Source: UBA7672 sp965279085
Lineage (GTDB): Bacteria; Pseudomonadota; Alphaproteobacteria; Caulobacterales; Hyphomonadaceae
Direction: 5' to 3'
DNA: 64,000 nt
NCBI GenBank assembly: GCA_965279085.1
Contig: OZ257149.1
Coordinates: 3,968,001-4,032,000, forward strand
Of the stretch, positions 34,304 through 40,992 are shown piece by piece. Below the pieces are notes generated by a model. The model worked only from the letters and a program-made list of their open reading frames with translations, made no database searches and was not told the DNA's origin. The number at the start of each line of letters is the position of its first letter. The stretch's first letter is position 1. The translations under genes and the position numbers were made by a program.

Positions 34304-35145
34304 TGCGCCGCTTCCTCAATGAAACTCACGCTGACCCGATTGTCGGGCGCGATATGCTCACCATCCGCAATAACAGGAATCTCGCCGCCGTCATCATTCC
34401 CGATTTCCAGCGACGTCGCCGGCGCAACCGTCACGCCCGGCGCGCTGCGCCAGTCCGCGAAGAACGACGTCCACACGACATTCAGCGCGCCGCCCGCCGT
34501 AGGGTCGGCGAGGGCGGCGACTTCCATCCCCTTGCCTTCCTTGGTGAGCGAGCCGACCACGGCGCCGATGATGCTGGTCTTGGGCAAGCGTTCATCATGG
34601 AAACTGTACCCGTCCCGGTACGTCGCATCCAGATGCAGCGTGTTCAACACGTCTATCGCGGCCCGCGCTTCTGCAGCAGCCTTCACCAGTTCGCCGCGCC
34701 GCAGGCTCTCGCGCGCTTCAGCAAACCTTGCCGGGGCGCCGGCCAGCATGGCGCAGAAAAACAGCTCGCCATTCACCTTGCCCGCCGGCAGCATCCTGCG
34801 TTTCGGGGAAGCCATCACGTCGGCGATGACCTGCTCCCAGTTCTTCTCGCCATGGATCGAGCGGGGCAGCAGATTCATCGTCCCGCCCGGCAGCAGCAGG
34901 AGGTTGGGCGTGCTCTTGCCCACGATCTCCAGCGCGGCCTTCAGCGTGCCATCGCCACCCCATACGACGAACAGGTCAGGCTCTTCCGCCGCCAGCTTCT
35001 TCAGCTGGCCGAGACCGTCGGACGGATCCGTCTGGATGATATCCGCCCCGCGAACGCCAGCATTCTCGAGAGAAACCCGCAGCCGCTCGCCCCCGTCAGG
35101 GGGCACGGAGCCGGATGCCGGATTGAAGAGTGCAGTGATTTTCAT
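34285..35145 (-). CDS. Diacylglycerol/lipid kinase family protein
   Basis: About 286 residues from the ATG at 35145 (MKITALFNPASGSVPPDGGE). The DAGK catalytic domain shows the NPASG motif, LFVVWGGDGTLKAALE (the GGDGT nucleotide site) and LLLLPGGTMNLLPRSI (usually GTxND/NxFAR). The downstream metallophosphoesterase gene overlaps it. These enzymes phosphorylate diacylglycerol, ceramide-like lipids or other lipids with ATP. An exact EcfG promoter starts 31 bases upstream, so membrane lipid turnover seems part of the stress regulon here. Confidence 0.88.
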   Translation of the reverse strand: MKITALFNPASGSVPPDGGERLRVSLENAGVRGADIIQTDPSDGLGQLKKLAAEEPDLFVVWGGDGTLKAALEIVGKSTPNLLLLPGGTMNLLPRSIHGEKNWEQVIADVMASPKRRMLPAGKVNGELFFCAMLAGAPARFAEARESLRRGELVKAAAEARAAIDVLNTLHLDATYRDGYSFHDERLPKTSIIGAVVGSLTKEGKGMEVAALADPTAGGALNVVWTSFFADWRSAPGVTVAPATSLEIGNDDGGEIPVIADGEHIAPDNRVSVSFIEEAAQCLTAA

Positions 35146-35175
35146 GAAGTCCCCGAGCCATAGGGCCATGGAACC

Positions 35176-35200
35176 AACGCCGCGAGTTCCATCGGGTTCC
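35176..35200 (-). promoter_or_regulatory. EcfG promoter for the lipid kinase/phosphoesterase operon
   Basis: Minus-strand GGAAC (35200-35196), 16-base spacer, CGTT (35179-35176). The -10 lies 30 bases before the ATG at 35145, and the site begins 10 bases after the stop of the 48-residue membrane protein gene. Confidence 0.8.
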
Positions 35201-35210
35201 CTGTGGGGAC

Positions 35211-35357
35211 TTAGCCTGCGGGGAAGAGCGCCATCGCCCCCGCGATCACCAGGCCGGCGGCCACGCACAGGCAGAGAACCAGCGCCACGAGGCCGCCCCT
35301 GTCGGACACCTCACGGTCGATCTGATCGGCCAGTTCTTTTTCGTGTACGTCGGTCAT
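35211..35357 (-). CDS. Small single-span membrane protein (48 aa)
   Basis: The frame encodes MTDVHEKELADQIDREVSDR, then a hydrophobic stretch (LVALVLCLCVAAGLVIAGAM) and stops after LFPAG. It has an acidic cytosolic N-terminus of about 20 residues and one membrane helix. Codon use is normal (GC-rich third positions) and the frame fills the gap before the lipid kinase operon. A near-match EcfG promoter (GGAAC-N16-CATT, 35411-35387) lies 29 bases upstream. I recognise no family. Confidence 0.6.
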   Translation of the reverse strand: MTDVHEKELADQIDREVSDRGGLVALVLCLCVAAGLVIAGAMALFPAG

Positions 35358-35386
35358 GCTCTGTCTGTCCGTTCGCCCAACTTACA

Positions 35387-35411
35387 AATGATCACTTGGC
35401 GATTCTGTTCC
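35387..35411 (-). promoter_or_regulatory. Possible weak EcfG promoter (one mismatch)
   Basis: Minus-strand GGAAC (35411-35407), 16-base spacer, then CATT instead of CGTT (35390-35387). Position and orientation fit the 48-residue membrane protein gene, but the -10 mismatch makes it weaker evidence than the ten exact sites. Confidence 0.35.
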
Positions 35412-35425
35412 CGCTCCGAATGCAG

Positions 35426-35454
35426 CGGGAGCGCGGCTTTTGGCGGCGCTCCCG
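35426..35454 (-). terminator. Hairpin after the glycine-zipper gene
   Basis: CGGGAGCGC and GCGCTCCCG form a nine-base stem around an eleven-base loop, 23 bases beyond the stop of the leftward gene. No clear T-run follows, so termination is probable rather than certain. Confidence 0.5.
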
Positions 35455-35477
35455 TAGTGGTTGGGCTAGTTGTTTGA

Positions 35478-35843
35478 TTAGCCGCGGTATTCGCCGTTGG
35501 CCCAGTAGGTGCGGCCGTTGCGGCGGTCGACGTAGTAGTAGCGGTCGTAGTTGCGGTCGTAGATCAGGTCCTCGCCGTTGGGGCCGCGGTTGTTGGCGTA
35601 GTTGCGGTTATCATTCTTGTCCTGCTGGTTGCCGACGACGCCTCCAGCGATGGCTCCAGTTGCGGCTCCGATTGCGGCGCCTTGTCCGGCGTCTCCGGAC
35701 CCGGTGTTGTTACCGATCACAGCGCCCGCCACGCCGCCGAGGATGGCGCCCGAAAGAGCCCCGCGCTCGGTATTGCCGGAAGAGGTGCACGCGACGGCGC
35801 CCAGCGCGGCCGCGGCGATTACAGACATTGCAACAAGCTTCAT
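35478..35843 (-). CDS. Glycine-zipper outer membrane lipoprotein
   Basis: A 121-residue lipoprotein (signal peptide to AVAC, lipobox Cys19). Residues about 28-72 form a glycine-zipper domain: ALSGAILGGVAGAVIGNNTG and GAAIGAATGAIAGGVVGN, two membrane-active GxxxG helices. The C-terminal part is Asn, Arg and Tyr rich (NYDRYYYVDRRNGRTYW). Similar proteins (SlyB/YMGG type) sit in the outer membrane and respond to envelope stress. An exact EcfG promoter precedes it. Confidence 0.85.
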   Translation of the reverse strand: MKLVAMSVIAAAALGAVACTSSGNTERGALSGAILGGVAGAVIGNNTGSGDAGQGAAIGAATGAIAGGVVGNQQDKNDNRNYANNRGPNGEDLIYDRNYDRYYYVDRRNGRTYWANGEYRG

Positions 35844-35872
35844 GACTTAACTCCTTGATCTCGCGGGAAGGC

Positions 35873-35897
35873 AACGCGCCCTTACCGGCACGGTTCC
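35873..35897 (-). promoter_or_regulatory. EcfG promoter for the glycine-zipper gene
   Basis: Minus-strand GGAAC (35897-35893), 16-base spacer, CGTT (35876-35873), 29 bases before the ATG at 35843. The -35 lies just before the stop codon region of the upstream gene. Confidence 0.8.
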
Positions 35898-35899
35898 GG

Positions 35900-36328
35900 T
35901 TACCGCAGCGCCTTGCGCACAGCCGCGCCGACACCGCCCAGGATGAGGCCGGCCACGCTGGCCTGCGCCACGATGATGAGGGACGGCACGGTCAGGGCCG
36001 AAATCACGAGGCCTGCGCCAGCGCCCAGCAGGGCGCCTGCGGCCATCCCGGTTCCAACGCCCATGGCATCCTTCGGCTGGTGGGCCACAGGCATGCTTTC
36101 CATGGACTTCAGCTGGACAAGCACCTTCGAGACTTCACGAAGATCGCTCTCCTCGCCGCCAGACATGTTTTCGGCGGTGCTTTCCGCCAGACGCTGAGCG
36201 TCAAGCTTCCAGCTCTCCAGAATGCGACGCTTCTGGTCGACCGAGAGGCCGGGCTCGACAAGCACCTCATCCGGACGGTCGAAGTGCCGCTGCGGGTGGG
36301 CAATCAGGTCTTCAACATGCGTGCTCAT
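35900..36328 (-). CDS. GSR-controlled protein with C-terminal membrane hairpin
   Basis: A 142-residue protein. The N-terminal part (HFDRPDEVLVEPGLSVDQKR and ILESWKLDAQRLAES) is a known small domain of stress-associated alphaproteobacterial proteins: a short helix pair that follows a 'PxEVLxDPxLSxxQKxxIL' pattern. The C-terminal half has two Gly/Ala-rich hydrophobic segments (GTGMAAGALLGAGAGLVISA and LIIVAQASVAGLILGGVGAA), likely a membrane hairpin. Function unknown. An EcfG promoter with a 17-base spacer precedes it. Confidence 0.75.
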   Translation of the reverse strand: MSTHVEDLIAHPQRHFDRPDEVLVEPGLSVDQKRRILESWKLDAQRLAESTAENMSGGEESDLREVSKVLVQLKSMESMPVAHQPKDAMGVGTGMAAGALLGAGAGLVISALTVPSLIIVAQASVAGLILGGVGAAVRKALR

Positions 36329-36367
36329 GGCGTTTTCGCCTTTCCTCGCTCTGAGTGGTCAACCCAG

Positions 36368-36393
36368 AACGAGGACTCACGGTTGCGGGTTCC
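36368..36393 (-). promoter_or_regulatory. EcfG promoter for the 36328 gene
   Basis: Minus-strand GGAAC (36393-36389), 17-base spacer, CGTT (36371-36368), 39 bases before the ATG at 36328. It is one of two sites with a 17-base spacer. Confidence 0.75.
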
Positions 36394-36490
36394 GTGAGGC
36401 ACACAGCTCATAATTTGTCAGTGAGAGGGAACCAGCGCCGTTCCGTAACAATGGCGTTGCAGCGCGTGTCCCGGCCTATGCATCGGCTGT

Positions 36491-36647
36491 GGCTGCCCCC
36501 ACCGTCTCGCAGCTTCGCTGCGATCCACCTCCCCCGCCTTCGGCGGAGGAGGAAAGGTGCCGGCGCCGGTTCAACGTTCAGATTTCCTCCTCCGCCGAAG
36601 GCGGGGGAGGTGGATCGATGCGGAGCATCGAGACGGTGGGGGCAGCC
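36491..36647. repeat. Long palindromic intergenic element B
   Basis: The element has near-perfect inverted arms of about 60 bases, starting GGCTGCCCCCACCGTCTCG on each strand and reaching CGCCTTCGGCGGAGGAGGAA. Each arm contains small nested hairpins (CAGCTTCGCTG or ATGCTCCGCAT, and CGCCTTCGGCG). A unique centre of about 30 bases separates the arms. The ends are identical to those of element A at 32211. It lies between a leftward SDR gene and a leftward GSR gene, 15 bases after the SDR stop. Confidence 0.8.
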
Positions 36648-36661
36648 CCGTCGCGCTTTAT

Positions 36662-37459
36662 CTAGCTCGGGCCATCGTTCGGAAGCGAGGCATAAGCGAT
36701 GCCGCCGTCGACGGCGATGCTGTCGCCCACCACGTAGTCGCCAGCTTTCGAGGCGAGGAAGATGGCTGTGCCGGCCATGTCTTCGTCGCGGCCGATGCGG
36801 CGGGAGGGGGTGCGGGCGGCGACGGCTTCTTCCTGGTCGCGGGCGGCCTTGTTCATCTCGGATGCGAACGGGCCTGGTGCGATGGCGGTGACGACGATGT
36901 TGTCCTGCACGAGGCGCGCGGCCATGCGCTTGGTCAGATAGAGAAGCGACGACTTGGAGGCGTGGTAGGAATACGTCTCCCAAGGATTGAGGCGGATGCC
37001 GTCGATCGAGCAGATGTTGATGACCTTGGCGGGCTTGTCCGGGCTGGCGGCTTTCTTCAGCGCGGCATGCAGCGCCTGCGTGAGGAAGAAGGGCGACTTC
37101 ACGTTGAGGTTCATCACCTTGTCCCAGCCGCTCTCCGGGAATTCCTCGAAGGGCGCGCCCCACGCGGCGCCGGCATTGTTGACGAGGATGTCGAGCTTGC
37201 CTTCGCGCTTGTAGATTTCTTCCGCCAGCATCTTCGCGCCGGCGACCGTCGAGATGTCCTGCGGCAGCGAGATGCACGGGGCATGGCCCAGCTTGGTCAG
37301 CTCTTCAGCGGTCGCATCGCACGCGTCGGCCTTGCGCGCGGAGATGTAGGTCTTGGCGCCGCTTTCGACGAACCCCTGTGCGATCATCTTGCCGATGCCG
37401 CGCGAACCGCCCGTCACCAGCGCGACGCGGCCCTTCAACGAAAAGAGGTTCTCGATCAT
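36662..37459 (-). CDS. SDR-family oxidoreductase (RhlG/FabG-like)
   Basis: A 265-residue classical short-chain dehydrogenase. It has the NADP-binding ALVTGGSRGIGKMIAQGF, the NNAG motif (ILVNNAGAAWG), the catalytic Ser/Tyr/Lys triad (INICSID and YSYHASKSSL) and the PGP(F) turn. SARKADACDA after the Rossmann loop suggests NADPH preference. The length and the ENLFSLKGRVALVTGG start resemble RhlG-type ketoacyl reductases. The substrate is not assignable. It stands alone, with a palindromic element just downstream. Confidence 0.88.
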   Translation of the reverse strand: MIENLFSLKGRVALVTGGSRGIGKMIAQGFVESGAKTYISARKADACDATAEELTKLGHAPCISLPQDISTVAGAKMLAEEIYKREGKLDILVNNAGAAWGAPFEEFPESGWDKVMNLNVKSPFFLTQALHAALKKAASPDKPAKVINICSIDGIRLNPWETYSYHASKSSLLYLTKRMAARLVQDNIVVTAIAPGPFASEMNKAARDQEEAVAARTPSRRIGRDEDMAGTAIFLASKAGDYVVGDSIAVDGGIAYASLPNDGPS

Positions 37460-37530
37460 GTCCCATGCTCCCGAAGACTGTTCTTTATGGCGCGCACACT
37501 AGCGGCGGCGCGACGAAACGCCAGCGCGTT

Positions 37531-38001
37531 TCAGGCGCGCATCTTCACGCGTCGCGCGGTACGCGAAGGCTGATGCTTTGTCTCCGGACGGCCTTTCGGA
37601 CCGGGGATGACGAGCAGGGGCGGCGGGCGTTTTTTCCGCGCCCGCCACTCCGCATAGTAGGCCAGCTTTGCGTCGATCAGGTCGAACGCGGCATGCAGAA
37701 CCTCGATTTCCGCTTCGAGGCGCTTGCGATGTGCCTTCAGCCTTTCTTCGCGATCGCCGATCGTGCGCCAGCCCTGCAGGCCGAGCGCGGTGAGTTTCCG
37801 CATTTCCTCTACCGACATGCCCGTCCGCCGCAGCCATTCGAGGAAGACGAGATGCTCGACATGACCGTGCACATAGACGCGCCGGCCGCCGGCGTCGCGG
37901 CCAACGTTGGGGATCAGGCCCTGCGCCTCGTACCACCGGATGGTGTGCACGCTGCGCCCGCAGAGCTTCGCCAGTCGGCCGACAAGGAAATGCTCGGCCA
38001 T
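37531..38001 (-). CDS. MerR family transcriptional regulator
   Basis: A 156-residue MerR protein with the winged helix-turn-helix at the N-terminus (FLVGRLAKLCGRSVHTIRWY and YEAQGLIPNVGRDAGGRRVY) and a coiled-coil dimer helix (EERLKAHRKRLEAEIEVLHA). There are no metal-binding cysteines in the C-terminal part, so a small organic ligand is more likely than a metal. Its start lies 88 bases inside the preceding SnoaL-like gene, so the two are co-transcribed. A MerR-type promoter with a 19-base spacer precedes that gene and is its likely target. Confidence 0.9.
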   Translation of the reverse strand: MAEHFLVGRLAKLCGRSVHTIRWYEAQGLIPNVGRDAGGRRVYVHGHVEHLVFLEWLRRTGMSVEEMRKLTALGLQGWRTIGDREERLKAHRKRLEAEIEVLHAAFDLIDAKLAYYAEWRARKKRPPPLLVIPGPKGRPETKHQPSRTARRVKMRA

Positions 38002-38411
38002 GCCTCCACTTTCTCGAACAGGGCATCCGCCAATGCGCTGTCGAAATACTCGCGCATCTCCATGATCTTGCCGTCTGCGAAGCGCAGGACCATGCAGTAG
38101 CGCTGGTCGTAACGGTCTCCGGATTTCATCCTGGCGGCCCCCCGGCTCTCGACGATCACATGATCTCCGTCGGCGAAGATCGAAACGGGCGTGTTGGTGA
38201 GCCCGCCATCCATCTGCGCGTGCCAGGCGCGGAAGAAGGCGCGAGCGCGCTGTTTCGAGGGATAGGCGTCCGCCCAGACGCCTTTTCGCGACGACGCCAT
38301 GGGACGAAAGACGAAGTCGTCGTGCATCGCCTCGGCGAAGGGGCGCGTGTCGCCCCCGGCGGTCGCGTTCATGATGTCGGTCATCAGCTTGCGGTTGGTC
38401 TGTGTGGTCAT
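37914..38411 (-). CDS. SnoaL/NTF2-like protein
   Basis: A 165-residue protein with an alpha+beta NTF2-like barrel: MTDIMNATAGGDTRPFAEAM, then DDFVFRPMASSR, RAFFRAWHAQ, DHVIVESRGAARMKSG and LRFADGKIMEMREYFDSALA. SnoaL-like proteins act as small-molecule cyclases, isomerases or binding proteins. The last 30 residues (after EKVEAWPSI) overlap the MerR start and look unconstrained, so the functional domain ends near residue 137. The gene is the probable target of the MerR protein. Confidence 0.82.
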   Translation of the reverse strand: MTTQTNRKLMTDIMNATAGGDTRPFAEAMHDDFVFRPMASSRKGVWADAYPSKQRARAFFRAWHAQMDGGLTNTPVSIFADGDHVIVESRGAARMKSGDRYDQRYCMVLRFADGKIMEMREYFDSALADALFEKVEAWPSISLSADWRSSAGAACTPSGGTRRRA

Positions 38412-38443
38412 CTTACCGGCCTTTCCTGTTACGCCGGTCTTGA

Positions 38444-38474
38444 GATGAACCGCCTAGAGCGCACTCTAGGTCAA
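38444..38474 (-). promoter_or_regulatory. MerR-type promoter/operator for the SnoaL-merR operon
   Basis: On the minus strand TTGACC (38474-38469) and TTCATC (38449-38444) are separated by 19 bases, the overlong spacing typical of MerR-activated promoters. An 18-base dyad (CCTAGAGTGCGCTCTAGG, 38470-38453) fills the spacer. The -10 lies 32 bases before the ATG at 38411. This is the expected layout for autoregulation by the MerR gene of the operon. Confidence 0.72.
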
Positions 38475-38543
38475 GAGGCTTTTTGAGGTGACGCATCCAA
38501 CAATCGCTGGCGCGCGTATCACCGTCATCTGACGAGGAACCCG

Positions 38544-39155
38544 ATGAAACAGCTAGTTCTGGCGTGCGGCATTCTGATGTCGACCGGTTGCGCGACTTCG
38601 GGCGTCGAGGAACCTGCCTTCGAGCGCGCCTTTGTCGACGGGCCATTCGAGATACGCGAATACGCGCCGACGATCCTGGCCGAGACGACGGTCGACGGCG
38701 ATGCATTGGGATCGCGCTTCGCCGGCTTCGGGCCTCTGGCCGATTACATATTTGCAAAGGATCGCGGTGGCGAGGAAATCGCGATGACCGCACCAGTGAC
38801 CCAGGCGCCCCGCGAAAAGATCGCGATGACGGCGCCGGTGACGCAGCAGGAAGAAGCGGGAAAGTGGACTGTCGGCTTCACCATGCCGGCCGGCTATACG
38901 ATGGCGACCCTCCCCAAGCCCGGCAACCCGGCCGTGACGCTCGTCGAGCAGCCCGCGCGCAGGATGGCTGTTCTCTCGTTCTCCGGAACGGCCGGCGATG
39001 ATCGGATGAAGTCCGCGCAGGAGGAGCTGATGAGACGCGTCGATAACGCTGGCCTCAAAGCGAGCGGCGAGCCCGTGTTCGCGTTCTATGATCCGCCATG
39101 GACGCTCGCCTTCCTGAGACGCAACGAGGTCATGATCGAAGTGGCTGAGCGCTAG
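38544..39155 (+). CDS. SOUL-family heme-binding lipoprotein
   Basis: A 203-residue protein with a lipoprotein signal peptide (MKQLVLACGILMSTGC). The SOUL domain includes FEIREYAPTILAETTVDGDA and a FTMPAGYTMATLPKP strand, ending in YDPPWTLAFLRRNEVMIEVA. The usual single IAMTAPV motif occurs twice in a row (EIAMTAPVTQ, then KIAMTAPVTQ). SOUL proteins bind heme or tetrapyrroles. GAGGAA precedes the ATG. The gene is convergent with the serine hydrolase gene, overlapping it by four bases. Confidence 0.88.
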   Translation: MKQLVLACGILMSTGCATSGVEEPAFERAFVDGPFEIREYAPTILAETTVDGDALGSRFAGFGPLADYIFAKDRGGEEIAMTAPVTQAPREKIAMTAPVTQQEEAGKWTVGFTMPAGYTMATLPKPGNPAVTLVEQPARRMAVLSFSGTAGDDRMKSAQEELMRRVDNAGLKASGEPVFAFYDPPWTLAFLRRNEVMIEVAER

Positions 39156-40399
39156 CCCTTCATCAGATGGTCCGCCACCGCCGCGTAGGCGGGGAGGGAG
39201 ACCTTGTCGAGGATGCTGTTGCCGTTGGCGGCGACGGGGTGGGAGGCGAAGCGGGCGATGACGACTTCTGCTTTCGGCGCGATCCAGCAGACCTGGCCGT
39301 GGATGCCGCGCGCGGTGAACGCGCCGAACCTGTCGTGGCTGACCCAGAACTGGTTACGATAGCTCCATCCCTGCAGCGTTGTGTAGTTGGCCTTCGCGAA
39401 ATTCTCGAGCTTGCCGCCGTTGGCTATGTCGTCGATGACCGCTTTTGGCACGATCTGCTGGCCATTGAACTGGCCGCCATTGCGCAGCATCTCGCCGAAG
39501 CGGGCGAGATCACGCAGGCAGAGGTTAAGCCCGCCGCCGGTGGCGGCCATGCCGACACGGTCGACGATCAGGTAGGCGTCTTCCTCCATGCCCATCTTCT
39601 GCCAGAGGCGCTCGGACAGGAGTTGCGCCATCGGCATGCCGGCGACGCGCTGCACGATCCACGCAAGCACTTCGGTGTTGCAGGTCTTGTAGGCGAAGTA
39701 GTCGCCGTGGCTGTCCTGCGGGCCGAGCGAGACGAGGAAGTCGCAGATCGTGTCAGCGCCCGTGTAGCCTGGCGGGGGCGGGCTGTAGCCGGCGGCGATG
39801 CCATAGGCGCGCACTTCCGCGTTGGGGTCTGTGTAGACCTCGGAGTATTTCACGCCGATGGTCATATCCATGACGTGGCGCACGGTGGCCGTGCCGTAGG
39901 CGCTCTTGGCGAGTTCGGGCACATAGCGCGTGACGGGCGCTTCGGGATCGATCTTGCCTTCGTGCGCGAACGTGGCCGCCATCAGGCCGACAAAGGATTT
40001 GGTGATCGAGAACGCGATGTGGGGGAGATGGGGCTCGAGCGCGCCGCGCCAGGTTTCGTAGACAAGTGCGCCCTTGTGCAGGATGACGACGCCGTCGGTG
40101 AACATTGCATCGAGCGATTGTACCCAGGTCGTCGTTTCACCCTCCATCGTGGTGAAGGCGATGGCGTCGATGTCGTCGCGCAGTTTCTTCGGGAAGATGG
40201 AAGGCGCGCCCGGCCCGCGCCGGATGTTCACGGTCGATTTCATCTCGCGCTGGTGGCTGAAGGCCCACCGCGTGTCGGGGAAGGAGACGCCGGCGAGGGC
40301 GTTGTCGCCGCGAACGGTCGCTTCGGCGGGTGGCGGGAAGCCCTGCATCAGCTTGCGCGTCGTCGGGTCGCTGTTCTGGGCGTTCCAGTTGCTGGCCAT
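39152..40399 (-). CDS. Serine hydrolase, class C beta-lactamase family
   Basis: About 415 residues from the ATG at 40399, with GGGAGGG upstream. The family motifs are the nucleophile S-x-x-K (IAFSITKSFVGLMA), the Tyr motif (YKTCNTEVLAW, in the Y-x-N place) and HGQVCWIAPK near the end (in place of K-T/S-G). No signal peptide is seen, so it is probably a cytosolic esterase or 6-aminohexanoate-dimer-hydrolase-like enzyme rather than a true beta-lactamase. The LGPQDSHGDYFAYKTCNTEV segment resembles the latter group. Confidence 0.85.
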   Translation of the reverse strand: MASNWNAQNSDPTTRKLMQGFPPPAEATVRGDNALAGVSFPDTRWAFSHQREMKSTVNIRRGPGAPSIFPKKLRDDIDAIAFTTMEGETTTWVQSLDAMFTDGVVILHKGALVYETWRGALEPHLPHIAFSITKSFVGLMAATFAHEGKIDPEAPVTRYVPELAKSAYGTATVRHVMDMTIGVKYSEVYTDPNAEVRAYGIAAGYSPPPPGYTGADTICDFLVSLGPQDSHGDYFAYKTCNTEVLAWIVQRVAGMPMAQLLSERLWQKMGMEEDAYLIVDRVGMAATGGGLNLCLRDLARFGEMLRNGGQFNGQQIVPKAVIDDIANGGKLENFAKANYTTLQGWSYRNQFWVSHDRFGAFTARGIHGQVCWIAPKAEVVIARFASHPVAANGNSILDKVSLPAYAAVADHLMKG

Positions 40400-40474
40400 G
40401 TCGCCCTCCCGCTGGCGTTTGTCCGCGGGAAGCCTATCTTCCGTGTCTGGAAATGCCAGCACGCGGAGACCGCC

Positions 40475-40858
40475 ATGGTCCGCTTTCTTGGAACCTCACC
40501 GCGCCTTCCCATACGGAGCCTTGAAGGCACGCTGCGCTTCTATGAGGACATTCTGGGGTTCGAGGCGGGCGATCCGTGGCCGGAGGATGATCCGACCTTC
40601 GTGGTCATGAGCCGCGACGACGTCACGCTGCAGTTTGCGCTGGCGCAGGATGGAGAGATTGTCGGGCAGGTGACAATCGCCCTGAACGTGGACGATGCGA
40701 AGGCCGTATACGCCGCCATCAAGGACCAGGTCACCATCGACTGGGGGCCGGAAGTCTACTGGTATGGCCGTCGCGAATTCTCGTTCAAGGACCCGGACGG
40801 CTATCCGATCATCATCTCGGAAGTGACGAGCGACCCGGTGGAGTGCGCGGACGACTAG
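40475..40858 (+). CDS. VOC (glyoxalase/bleomycin resistance) family protein
   Basis: A 127-residue single VOC domain starting MVRFLGTSPRLPIRSLEGTL, with GGAG nine bases upstream. Beta-alpha-beta-beta-beta repeats are recognisable: RFYEDILGFEAGDPWPEDD, FVVMSRDDVTLQFAL, and SFKDPDGYPIIISEVT at the end with the conserved metal-site Glu. The N-terminal metal His is replaced, as in many VOC proteins that bind rather than convert ligands. It is divergent from the serine hydrolase gene by 75 bases and may share control. Confidence 0.85.
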   Translation: MVRFLGTSPRLPIRSLEGTLRFYEDILGFEAGDPWPEDDPTFVVMSRDDVTLQFALAQDGEIVGQVTIALNVDDAKAVYAAIKDQVTIDWGPEVYWYGRREFSFKDPDGYPIIISEVTSDPVECADD

Positions 40859-40992
40859 CTGCACGCGATTACACTTTCGTTATCGCCAATCCACCAGCGG
40901 TCCACACACGTACTGAGGCCAAGCGCAACGGACGGGTTCGCACGTCAGCGCGAACACGACCCACAAACGCGCAACAAGCACAGGAACAACAT

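Noticed and set aside
39152..40399. Calling the serine hydrolase an antibiotic-resistance beta-lactamase
   Set aside because: It lacks a signal peptide and the normal Y-x-N and KTG motifs; esterase or amide hydrolase activity fits better.
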